Shown here in pieces: positions 8,810 to 14,537 of a DNA stretch of 36,094 bases. The number at the start of each line of letters is the position of its first letter. Position 1 is the first letter of the stretch. Under the pieces are notes generated by a model. It saw nothing but the letters and a program-made list of their open reading frames with translations, ran no database searches and had not been told where the DNA came from. The position numbers were made by a program, and so were the translations under genes. Source of the stretch: a virus; the IMG/VR virus record IMGVR_UViG_3300008108_000164, positions 1 to 36,094 of that record. One strand, written 5' to 3'.

Positions 8810-8838
8810 TTATCAAAAAATGATTAGAGATTGCCGAA

Positions 8839-9108
8839 ATGAACAAAGCTTTTATTGAAAAGTTTATCATACCAGTAACGTTAGCTATGCTTACAGCTTC
8901 TATTAGTTTTCTTTGGGATCTTTCAAAAAGTATTCAGGAACTGAATAAACAGGTTGCTGTAGTAATTAATCAAGTAGCAACAAACGATCAAAGATCTTTG
9001 GAACAAAAAGAGAGAACAAGTGATTTAGAAGATCAAATAAGAATTTTAAATGATCGTGTGGTTTACATCACTCGTTACGTTAACGACGAAAAACTTAGGG
9101 GGAATTAG
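8839..9108 (+). CDS. Membrane protein with N-terminal anchor and coiled coil (lysis accessory candidate)
   Basis: The protein has 89 residues. A single hydrophobic segment (IIPVTLAMLTASISFLW, about 10-27) is followed by a long heptad-like helix (LNKQVAVVINQVATNDQR ... TSDLEDQIRILNDRVVYI). One anchor plus a coiled coil is the architecture of inner-membrane spanins and of some pinholin-type or XhlA-like proteins. It is first in a run of small genes leading to the M15 endolysin. No partner outer-membrane spanin lipoprotein was identified beside it; the lipoprotein at 6678 is far larger than usual o-spanins. The exact lysis role is inferred. Confidence 0.55.
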   Translation: MNKAFIEKFIIPVTLAMLTASISFLWDLSKSIQELNKQVAVVINQVATNDQRSLEQKERTSDLEDQIRILNDRVVYITRYVNDEKLRGN

Positions 9109-9109
9109 T

Positions 9110-9451
9110 ATGAAAAAGATGCCAGGTTGGATTGAGAAACTTATTGTTAAAGTAATCAAAGATTTTGTTCCAGTGTCTGTAATTGTTGAGGCTATGGAAA
9201 CATTTAAATTACAAATGATTGCAAAACTTAGAGAGCTAGCAGCATCTACAGAAAATAAAATTGATGACATTATGGTTGATAAAATAGAGGAAGCCCTTTC
9301 TAGTTGTAATCCTGATGTTGATTTTCTTTGCGGGCTAATTAAAGAAGGCGAAGACTATTTAATCGTTTTTCTAAGAAATGCTGTTTCCAAATCTGAAACT
9401 AAGATTGACGATGCTATCGTTGACTTAGTTGAGGAAGCTCTCAGGGCTTAG
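9110..9451 (+). CDS. Lysis-region protein with duplicated KIDDxxVDxxEEAL motif
   Basis: The ATG at 9110 has AGGGGGA seven bases before it; a longer in-frame start at 9050 would overlap the upstream gene by 59 bases and is rejected. The 113-residue protein begins with an amphipathic helix (WIEKLIVKVIKDFVPVSVIV). It then carries two copies of a motif: NKIDDIMVDKIEEAL (49-63) and TKIDDAIVDLVEEAL (97-111). Similar 'IDDxxV' tails occur in small phage proteins beside endolysins. Lysis or peptidoglycan-related help is inferred from position. The gene is closed by the terminator at 9479-9508. Confidence 0.55.
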   Translation: MKKMPGWIEKLIVKVIKDFVPVSVIVEAMETFKLQMIAKLRELAASTENKIDDIMVDKIEEALSSCNPDVDFLCGLIKEGEDYLIVFLRNAVSKSETKIDDAIVDLVEEALRA

Positions 9452-9478
9452 TTTGTGCTGATTTATCTCCGTAATAAT

Positions 9479-9508
9479 GAGCGGGATCATTCTGGTTCCG
9501 CTCTTTTT
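9479..9508 (+). terminator. Rho-independent terminator after the 113-residue gene
   Basis: Stem GAGCGGGA/TTCCGCTC (8 pairs, one G-U) with a 9-base loop is followed by TTTTT. It lies 28 bases after the stop at 9451 and before the gene at 9523, so it may partly separate expression of the two halves of the lysis block. Confidence 0.8.
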
Positions 9509-9522
9509 AAAGGGTATTAAAT

Positions 9523-9813
9523 ATGAATTTCATTTCTATAATTTTATTTTTTATAAAATATGGCCCAATGTTTTTTGAATTCATAATGAAAGCAATTGAG
9601 CTAATTCGTTGGCTTCGTAAGAATGACGATGAAGCAAAAGTAAGATTTGCATCTAGTGAATCAGTAAAATCTGAACTAGATGGAATTGCTAAACGCTGCA
9701 AAAAATCTAAAGATATGTCTGAAATAAAAGACTATATCGCTGGACTTGAAGCACGCAAAGCAGAAGTAATCGAGAAAAAGAAAAAAGCAGAAGCTGATTT
9801 AGCGGGGTTATAA
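9523..9813 (+). CDS. Membrane-anchored small protein with charged coiled-coil tail (holin/spanin candidate)
   Basis: This 96-residue protein has AAAGGG upstream of its ATG. The N-terminus is hydrophobic (FISIILFFIKYGPMFFEFIMK, about residues 3-23), then comes ELIRWLRKNDDE and a lysine/glutamate-rich helix ending in VIEKKKKAEADLAGL. It lies three bases upstream of the M15 endolysin gene. A holin or an inner-membrane spanin would both fit; one membrane segment and a coiled coil favour the spanin or class III holin shape. I cannot decide between them from sequence alone. Confidence 0.55.
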   Translation: MNFISIILFFIKYGPMFFEFIMKAIELIRWLRKNDDEAKVRFASSESVKSELDGIAKRCKKSKDMSEIKDYIAGLEARKAEVIEKKKKAEADLAGL

Positions 9814-9816
9814 ACT

Positions 9817-10164
9817 ATGTTTAAGCTTTCAGAATTTGCCTGCAAATGCGGTAGACCTGAGTGCGATGCTGAACATATGACGGTAGAAACTTTGACAGCG
9901 TTAAATGAGTTAAGAAAGCTTTACGGGAAACCGTTATTTATTACAAGCGCTCGCAGATGTTCCATGTGGAATCAAAAATGTGGGGGCGCCGAGAATAGCT
10001 ATCACCTTATTGGTGCGGCTGTAGATATTAGAGTAACTAGCGGAACCATGATGGGTCAGCTAGTTGAAATGGCTATTAGGGTAGGCTTTCGTGGGATCGG
10101 TGTTGCTAAGGGATTTCTGCATATTGACACGAGAGGCGGGCCACTAGTAGTATTTACTTACTAG
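9817..10164 (+). CDS. Endolysin, peptidase M15 family (zinc D,D-/L,D-peptidase)
   Basis: The protein has 115 residues and matches the single-domain M15_3 layout. It opens with FACKCGRPEC, a cysteine cluster often seen in phage versions. The zinc motif SYHLIGAAVDIR supplies His63 and Asp70, and GFLHIDTR supplies His102. LFITSARRCSMWNQKCGG is the usual conserved segment before the first histidine. It would cut peptide bonds in peptidoglycan cross-links. No signal peptide is seen, so it needs a holin to reach the wall. It is the last gene of the rightward late transcript, followed by a strong terminator. Confidence 0.9.
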   Translation: MFKLSEFACKCGRPECDAEHMTVETLTALNELRKLYGKPLFITSARRCSMWNQKCGGAENSYHLIGAAVDIRVTSGTMMGQLVEMAIRVGFRGIGVAKGFLHIDTRGGPLVVFTY

Positions 10165-10197
10165 AGACCAGGCGGGGGATACGTCAGATTTCTAGAA

Positions 10198-10225
10198 GCC
10201 CTAAGAAATTAGGGCTTTTGTTTTT
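10198..10225 (+). terminator. Rho-independent terminator ending the rightward late operon
   Basis: A perfect 7-pair stem GCCCTAA/TTAGGGC with a GAAA tetraloop is followed by TTTTG and TTTTT. It lies 34 bases after the endolysin stop. The stop codon of the last leftward gene lies within the 3' arm, so the two transcripts meet here. Confidence 0.9.
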
Positions 10226-10370
10226 CTAGGCTAGAAATGTAAGCAAGCAAAAGAGGAATTGCCTGGATTAATTTATAAGCTGCTTCGCTTGTAGCATAGA
10301 TATCTTGAATCTTTTTTGGCGAGATTGAGAATAGTCTGGCTTTTATGGCGTTTAATTCTTCTTTAGTCAT
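10209..10370 (-). CDS. Small protein, last gene of the leftward early operon
   Basis: The 53-residue product starts MTKEELNAIKARLF and ends LEKQKP. Its ATG overlaps the stop of the upstream gene (ATGA), which is good evidence for translation. It looks helical, with a hydrophobic middle (YKLIQAIPLLLAYISSL). The stop TAA lies inside the terminator stem that closes the opposing late operon. Function is unknown. Confidence 0.6.
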   Translation of the reverse strand: MTKEELNAIKARLFSISPKKIQDIYATSEAAYKLIQAIPLLLAYISSLEKQKP

Positions 10371-10621
10371 TCTGGGAATAACCTTTTCTTGAGTTCAGAC
10401 AAATGATGGTTCCTGTTAAACCTTTCTACGTCTTCGGCAATAGCATCAAACTCACTCTCCGTAATCTCAATCTTTCGTTCTTCTATTTCCCAGTCGGTGG
10501 CAAGTATGCTTTCAACATTGTAGTAAACGTCTTGCGATCTAAGGGCTTCACTCCAAAGATTATTACCTTTTCTTCTATGTCGTTTCCCGCTTTTCACGGC
10601 GTCAATAATATTTAATCCCAT
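10367..10621 (-). CDS. Small phage protein resembling Tad2-like/DUF2829-type short domains
   Basis: This 84-residue protein has the pattern I associate with a very common short phage family: NIIDAVKSGKRHRRKG near the start, then a variable part with LWSEAL, then ILATDWEIEE, then ITESEFDAIAEDVERF. The 'KSGK.-RRKG ... DWEIEE' core resembles DUF2829, of which some members (Tad2) bind cyclic nucleotide signals and block Thoeris defence. It is shorter than typical Tad2 and the resemblance is by eye. It overlaps its neighbours on both sides (TAATG and ATGA), within the early leftward operon, where counter-defence genes are often found. Confidence 0.5.
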   Translation of the reverse strand: MGLNIIDAVKSGKRHRRKGNNLWSEALRSQDVYYNVESILATDWEIEERKIEITESEFDAIAEDVERFNRNHHLSELKKRLFPE

Positions 10622-10809
10622 TATTTTGTTTCCTTAATAAAAGCAGGTAGGTCAGCACTCGTCTTCATTCTAAATAAACAAGCCTTACAGTTAACTTCTT
10701 TTGGATCAGTCGTAATAGTCGCCAGCGTCCCTGCATCCCTGCCACACAACACAAACATTTTCCCGTTTAACTCTCGTATCTTTAAATGCACTTTGTAGTA
10801 ATTAGTCAT
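10621..10809 (-). CDS. Small Cys-containing protein, unknown
   Basis: This 62-residue protein (MTNYYKVHLKIRELNGKMFV...) contains Cys22 in VLCGRDA and a CKAC pair, which with other residues could bind zinc. Its stop overlaps the downstream start (TAATG) and its start overlaps the upstream stop (ATGA). It looks like a compact beta unit plus a zinc knuckle. Part of the early leftward operon; function unknown. Confidence 0.55.
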   Translation of the reverse strand: MTNYYKVHLKIRELNGKMFVLCGRDAGTLATITTDPKEVNCKACLFRMKTSADLPAFIKETK

Positions 10810-11054
10810 CGCAGATAGTCCAAAATTGTTTTGTTTCTTTTTGGTGCCGCTCTATATTTCAGCTTGCTGTAAACTAATTCTATAGCTTCTTCAAAGCCTG
10901 AGTAATCGCGGGTTTTATGCCTGGATTTGTAGTTGTCAATGCATGGCTGACACATACTAATGGCTATATAATCCTGAGTGCCTTCGTTGTATCTTTTATC
11001 GCATCCAATACAAACAGCATTTATTCCTAGGTTTCCTTTTTTTAAATCGTACAT
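10806..11054 (-). CDS. Small zinc-finger-like protein
   Basis: The protein has 82 residues with two CxxC pairs, CIGC (15-18) and CQPC (35-38), spaced as in a four-cysteine zinc ribbon. The C-terminal half is basic and helical (FEEAIELVYSKLKYRAAPKRNK). It overlaps the downstream gene by four bases (ATGA) and starts directly after the upstream membrane gene stop. Nucleic acid or protein binding is plausible; no specific function is claimed. Confidence 0.6.
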   Translation of the reverse strand: MYDLKKGNLGINAVCIGCDKRYNEGTQDYIAISMCQPCIDNYKSRHKTRDYSGFEEAIELVYSKLKYRAAPKRNKTILDYLR

Positions 11055-11228
11055 TTAAAACCTCATGTATTTTAAAACGACTTCAGTTAAAAACGGAAAT
11101 GGCCAAAAAACTGTCAAAATTAAAAAGAAACTCCATTCACTTAGGCTAGCGCCGTATTTTACGTGTTTGAAATACCATTTATAGGCGAAAATTATTCCCG
11201 CAAACAGGTAAAGGATTAGATAAATCAC
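11055..11228 (-). CDS. Small membrane protein (57 residues)
   Basis: A GTG start overlaps the stop of the Erf gene (GTGA), and the stop abuts the ATG of the next gene exactly. The product has two hydrophobic segments (IYLILYLFAGIIFAYKWYF and WSFFLILTVFWPFPFL) joined by a short polar turn, so it is a likely two-helix inner-membrane protein. Without it the operon would have an unexplained 170-base gap, and its junctions match those of its neighbours. Function unknown. Confidence 0.65.
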   Translation of the reverse strand: MIYLILYLFAGIIFAYKWYFKHVKYGASLSEWSFFLILTVFWPFPFLTEVVLKYMRF

Positions 11229-11839
11229 GGTTCATACCTCTTCAAAATTACATCGAACAAATACTTTTTTTCTTTGTCTAATAGTTCACTATGAATTAAT
11301 TCATAATCTTGTTCTGGTACTCCGTTCTTAGCGAGTATTTCTTTTACGGCTCTAACTTGCGTAGTTGTCCCAATAAAGAACTTGTCTTCTTTGGTATCAA
11401 TTTTTTTATTCGATTTATGAAATTTGACTGGTTCTTCGCTCTTACCCTGCGCTTGATTCGCATCGTCGTCGTCATCCGCAACTATTCCAAGCATTGCAGA
11501 TAGGGCGTACCTCTTTAGATAGGTCACGGCAGATCCAACGTCTTGCGGCAAAAGTGCTTTAGGTTTGCACCAGGAATCACTTTCGATCCACTGCCCTGAC
11601 TTGTGTACGATACGAGTTTCTATACCGACCAAGCCTTTCTCTGGATCGGATAAAATACCTTGGATAGCTGCTAAACCGTTTTTCGCCATAACATCTTGGG
11701 TGGCTAATTTACACGCATAGAAATCGGCATAGCGAGATTTGAAATGAGGATTGACGCTATCCTTAAACGCTGGCTTTAGCTCACCTTGCATAGCAGATAG
11801 GGCCGCCTGAATATCTGAAACTCGTTCTGATGTTCTCAT
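11225..11839 (-). CDS. erf: Erf-type single-strand annealing recombinase
   Basis: The 204-residue protein starts at the ATG at 11839, which has AGAGGA eight bases upstream and gives MRTSERVSDIQAALSAMQGE. An earlier ATG at 11884 overlaps the upstream gene and is rejected. Erf superfamily hallmarks are clear: VNPHFKSRYADFYA, the middle strand region GIETRIVHKSGQWIESDSW, and QDVGSAVTYLKRYALSAMLG followed by DDDDDAN. Erf proteins form rings that anneal complementary strands during phage recombination and genome circularisation. The C-terminal part (EDKFFIGTTTQVRAVKEIL) is the variable partner region. It follows the Gp157-like gene by two bases. Confidence 0.93.
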   Translation of the reverse strand: MRTSERVSDIQAALSAMQGELKPAFKDSVNPHFKSRYADFYACKLATQDVMAKNGLAAIQGILSDPEKGLVGIETRIVHKSGQWIESDSWCKPKALLPQDVGSAVTYLKRYALSAMLGIVADDDDDANQAQGKSEEPVKFHKSNKKIDTKEDKFFIGTTTQVRAVKEILAKNGVPEQDYELIHSELLDKEKKYLFDVILKRYEP

Positions 11840-11841
11840 GT

Positions 11842-12402
11842 TTATAGTCCTCTCAACTGAGTGCCGAATTGTAATCTCGCCCATTTCAAAATATGGCCAG
11901 CAGCTAAATCATCCTTTAACTTTTTAGTGTCCAACGTGTGAAACGATACTTGCTGAACATATTCAGATGGCACCTCAAAAAAACTCGCCTGCTCTAGGTC
12001 GACGATGTTACCAAATGATTTACTACCTAATGGAAAATCAACTTCTAGGCGCGGTGTACCGTTGCGAGACACAGAAACCTTCTTGCCCAAAGAATCGGTA
12101 AAGGGGATATTCGGATTCGCTTCAATAATCTCTTTTGTTTTTTCTTCGAATTTATCTAAGACAGTTTCAAATCTCGCCTGCTCTTCCGCGATAAACCTTT
12201 TTTGATCCTTGCAAGCTTCAATCATCATTTTTAGATATCGCTTGAAAGCTTTGCGGCGATCAATACTTTCCTGGATGTTAGCTTGGTGCTCCGAAAATTG
12301 GATCATTAGCGCATCGCTGATTGAAACTCCCTTTTCGATCTCGTCTGCGATTTCATTTAGGCAGATAGCCGCCCACTGTAGGGAAACCCGTTGTTCAGTC
12401 AT
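11842..12402 (-). CDS. Gp157-like phage protein (recombination-associated)
   Basis: This 186-residue protein has a ribosome site AGGAG upstream of ATG. It is a long coiled coil (ISDALMIQFSEHQANIQES, RRKAFKRYLKMMIEACKDQKRF, EEKTKEIIEAN) followed by a small beta region (PFTDSLGKKVSVSRNGTPRLEVD) and EVPSEYVQQVSF. That order matches the siphovirus Gp157 family, often next to single-strand annealing proteins. Roles proposed in the family concern modifying or protecting phage DNA against host systems. It is first in the leftward early operon, transcribed from the control region at 12403-12503. Confidence 0.75.
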   Translation of the reverse strand: MTEQRVSLQWAAICLNEIADEIEKGVSISDALMIQFSEHQANIQESIDRRKAFKRYLKMMIEACKDQKRFIAEEQARFETVLDKFEEKTKEIIEANPNIPFTDSLGKKVSVSRNGTPRLEVDFPLGSKSFGNIVDLEQASFFEVPSEYVQQVSFHTLDTKKLKDDLAAGHILKWARLQFGTQLRGL

Positions 12403-12424
12403 TTTATTTCTCCTGAATTTATGT

Positions 12425-12446
12425 TAGGAATACATTTCCTACTATA
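12425..12446 (-). promoter_or_regulatory. Dyad (possible operator) and leftward -10
   Basis: TAGGAA-TACAT-TTCCTA (12425-12441) is a perfect 6+6 inverted repeat. On the minus strand the adjacent TATAGT (12446-12441) is a good -10 sequence for the leftward early operon, with a transcription start falling inside the dyad. No convincing -35 was found. A repressor bound here would block the early leftward transcript. Confidence 0.45.
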
Positions 12447-12451
12447 CTTTT

Positions 12452-12479
12452 TTGCCTAGTTAAACTAGTATTTTATTAT
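12452..12479 (+). promoter_or_regulatory. Rightward promoter candidate with internal dyad
   Basis: TTGCCT (12452-12457), a 16-base spacer, then TATTAT (12474-12479) form a plausible sigma70-type promoter for the gene at 12504. Within the spacer lies CTAGT-TAA-ACTAG (12456-12468), a perfect 5+5 dyad ideally placed as an operator. Confidence 0.45.
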
Positions 12480-12503
12480 TAAAGATATCGGGGGTTTATT
12501 TAA

Positions 12504-12731
12504 ATGATGTTCATAGAAGTTACGCAGATTTTTAGAGAGAAAAATGCAGAGTTTTTATCCCAGGTAGAGAAAATCAAAGTGATTATTTCGATTAATGCAA
12601 TATCCAAAATCGGATACTTGGACGCAAGGCACCTACCTGCTAAAACTGGTATTCATTCGATAGGCGGTGGTTATATTCAAGTAGCGGAATCTTACGAGGA
12701 TTTAAAAAGAATTCTCATTCCAGAAAAATAA
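12504..12731 (+). CDS. Small FlbD-like protein
   Basis: This 75-residue protein has GGGGG nine bases before its first ATG (a second ATG follows immediately). It starts with a beta strand (MFIEVTQIF), carries a long middle strand pair (VKVIISINAISKIGYL-like, HSIGGGYIQVAES) and ends YEDLKRILI. That order, strand - strand - 'V.ES.E.L...I', is reminiscent of FlbD, a small beta protein associated with flagellar regulation in some bacteria and common as unnamed ORFs in phages. It has no helix-turn-helix. It is the first rightward gene after the control region. The similarity is by eye. Confidence 0.5.
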   Translation: MMFIEVTQIFREKNAEFLSQVEKIKVIISINAISKIGYLDARHLPAKTGIHSIGGGYIQVAESYEDLKRILIPEK

Positions 12732-12759
12732 TCCACAAGTAATACACAGCTTACTCACA
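12729..12759 (+). repeat. Three DnaA-box-like 9-mers at exact 11-base spacing
   Basis: TAATCCACA (12729), TAATACACA (12740) and TTACTCACA (12751) all fit TWANNCACA and start exactly 11 bases apart. The first differs from the DnaA box TTATCCACA at one base. They lie in the leader of the SF3 helicase gene. They could bind host DnaA or a phage initiator on one face of the helix. Confidence 0.5.
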
Positions 12760-12859
12760 TAAAAATGGATTAACTTGCTTAAATAACGAGTTTTTTCTGC
12801 TTGACTCTTTTTAGTGTCAGTAGCAATCTGGTCTTTCAAATCCCGTTAAGACAAAAAAA

Positions 12860-12894
12860 ATACTCCAACTGGCGGCAAACCGAGGAGCATTTTT
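12860..12894 (+). terminator. Hairpin, possibly bidirectional terminator
   Basis: ATACTCC ... GGAGCAT (12860-12866 with 12884-12890) forms a 7-pair stem with one G-U. Four to five T follow on the plus strand, and eight A precede it (a T run on the minus strand). It would close the short gene at 12504-12731 and separate it from the helicase. A small inner CGG/CCG hairpin is also possible. Confidence 0.6.
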
Positions 12895-12917
12895 AGAAAT
12901 AAAACGATTGCCTCATA

Positions 12918-12933
12918 TGTGACATTGCTCACC
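12918..12933. promoter_or_regulatory. CRP-like site upstream of the helicase gene
   Basis: TGTGA-CATTGC-TCACC matches the CRP consensus TGTGA-N6-TCACA at nine of ten defined positions. It lies 62 bases upstream of the helicase ATG. No well-formed -35/-10 pair was found nearby, so a regulatory role is only suggested. Confidence 0.4.
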
Positions 12934-12994
12934 TATTTTGTCAATCAAAAACTTTCAAAACTTGTCTTAGCTTAACCATGTTGTGAGGAAAACT

Positions 12995-14299
12995 ATGGAA
13001 GCTGCTCCTGTCGTAAAACCACGAAAGAAAAAAGTTGAAACTTACCTAGAAATTATTGCTGCAATTAATGGTCTGCATCCCGGACTCCCACCGTGGCCGC
13101 ATAAATTTCATGTTTGCGAGCCTAAACCGGGCATCAAAGAACTAGTTGCTGAGAATTATAATAAAGTTGTGTGCTATGTGAACAATAAAGCTTTGGTGTC
13201 CGCGATTCTTTCTTTTGTTAACTCATGCGGTAAGAGAAAACTTTACCTTACTTATAGGGAGTCACAGGAAGTCGCTAATATGTGGATAGGTATGCAAGAA
13301 CCTATCGATGAACCAAAATCTATTTCTTTTAAATCAGATGATAGTCTGGCTTTTCATCGGCTTGATTTTGATCTACCAGAAGCTAAGTTTGATACTCCAC
13401 CGCTATTTGAAGAATTTCTATCTCGCTGCTCAAATAGTTTGGCGTTATGTTCTTTTATTGGCAGCTTGTTTGATCCGAAGGCTGATAGACAACAGTATCT
13501 ATATCTGCACGGCCAAGGACAAAACGGCAAGGGTGCTCTTACTTACTTGCTCCGTTCAATACTTGGACCATCTTGTCATACGGACTTTGTTCCTTCTCCT
13601 AGCCGTATTAACAACTTTTGGACTTACTCATTCTTAGGTAAACGCCTCGTCATATTTCCTGAGTGCGATCAGCCTGATTTCCCTAGCTCAGGATTCTTTA
13701 AGACACTTACAGGCGGCGATAGCATTAGACTAGAAAAGAAAAATAGTGACGCCTATAGCGCAGAGCTAAATTGCAAGTTTATGTTTTTGAGTAATGAAGA
13801 GTTGGCGATTAGCGGAGGCATGGCTGATCAAAGACGTGCAATCTTCTGTCACGTTGGGCCAATTAATAAAAAACCAGATCCGAAATATTACGAGAATCTA
13901 TTAAAAGAGTCGCCTGAGATTATTAGGAACTGTATAGATTTATATCAGAAGGACTGCCCAAATCATGGTCCTATTCCCGTAGAAGAAACGGCTGATGCTC
14001 AGGCTTCAGTAGTCGATGAAAAATACATTTCACTTTTTGATAAATATTTCGTCACTAGTACAAATGAAAAAGATTACGTTTCAGCTGCTGATATCCAGCA
14101 AGTTTTTTCCAGCCACAAAATTCACTCAACAAAGCTATGCGGTAGATACATCGACAATTGGAAAAACAACTTAGGGATAGAAAAAGGGAGACTTGGGGAG
14201 ACGAATAGGTGGGCTTATTACAAGATGGCAAAAAAGCAGGATGTATATTTAAAGGACAGCAGAGAAGAAAAAACCGATCAGGAGCCGATCAACAGCTGA
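12995..14299 (+). CDS. Superfamily 3 (D5/P4-type) replicative helicase
   Basis: The 434-residue protein starts at the ATG at 12995 with GAGGA upstream; an in-frame GTG at 12983 is less likely as it overlaps that ribosome site. The SF3 motifs are clear: Walker A HGQGQNGKGALTYLL (172-186), motif B RLVIFPECD (217-225), and motif C KFMFLSNEE (261-269). The N-terminal ~130 residues show no primase active site, so this is a stand-alone helicase with an origin-recognition-like N-terminus. Residues 300-434 carry a winged-helix-like region (YVSAADIQQVFSSHKI). The last codons overlap GATC repeats of the adjacent array (14274-14502), suggesting it may act on that site. Confidence 0.88.
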   Translation: MEAAPVVKPRKKKVETYLEIIAAINGLHPGLPPWPHKFHVCEPKPGIKELVAENYNKVVCYVNNKALVSAILSFVNSCGKRKLYLTYRESQEVANMWIGMQEPIDEPKSISFKSDDSLAFHRLDFDLPEAKFDTPPLFEEFLSRCSNSLALCSFIGSLFDPKADRQQYLYLHGQGQNGKGALTYLLRSILGPSCHTDFVPSPSRINNFWTYSFLGKRLVIFPECDQPDFPSSGFFKTLTGGDSIRLEKKNSDAYSAELNCKFMFLSNEELAISGGMADQRRAIFCHVGPINKKPDPKYYENLLKESPEIIRNCIDLYQKDCPNHGPIPVEETADAQASVVDEKYISLFDKYFVTSTNEKDYVSAADIQQVFSSHKIHSTKLCGRYIDNWKNNLGIEKGRLGETNRWAYYKMAKKQDVYLKDSREEKTDQEPINS

Positions 14300-14502
14300 T
14301 CAAAAAACTGATCATAAGTATTTAATATTATTAATCATCTGATCAGACTGATCAAAAGTGTTATTATTATATAGTAATTGTTTTTTTAGATATATATGCA
14401 ATCACTAATATGTAGAATTAGGATTTTGATCGGTTTGATCAGATTTCTGGTTTATCAATGGGTTATGATCGGCTGTATTTATTTTTGATCGGTTTTGATC
14501 GG
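14274..14502. repeat. Inverted array of 11 GATC repeats around an AT-rich core: candidate replication origin
   Basis: GATC occurs at 14276, 14287, 14298, 14310, 14341, 14350, 14428, 14437, 14467, 14487 and 14497, eleven times in ~225 bases against about one expected. Left units read CCGATCA or TGATCA, the first four starting 11, 11 and 12 bases apart. Right units mostly read TGATCGG, the reverse complement of CCGATCA, in pairs 9-10 bases apart. Between them, 14354-14425 is very AT-rich (TTATTATTATATAG, TTTTTTTAGATATATATG). Inward-facing iterons beside a melting region next to the helicase gene suggest an origin. Dam-type methylation control is another reading. Possible -35/-10 for the HNH gene (TTGATC at 14485, TATAAC at 14506) lies in the right arm. 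Confidence 0.65.
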
Positions 14503-14537
14503 TTTTATAACTAACCATTTACGCAAGGAATCATGCA

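Noticed and set aside
9050-9109. Longer start of the 113-residue lysis-region gene
   Set aside because: Overlaps the upstream gene by 59 bases and destroys the normal ribosome-site spacing.
12938-12967. sigma70 promoter just before the helicase (TTGTCA)
   Set aside because: No acceptable -10 at 15-19 bases; CTTGTC and TCTTAG are poor.
12983-12994. GTG start for the helicase
   Set aside because: It lies inside the GAGGA ribosome site of the ATG at 12995.
14274-14502. CRISPR array
   Set aside because: Repeat units are 7-8 bases and partly palindromic, without 20-40 base spacers or a leader and cas genes.
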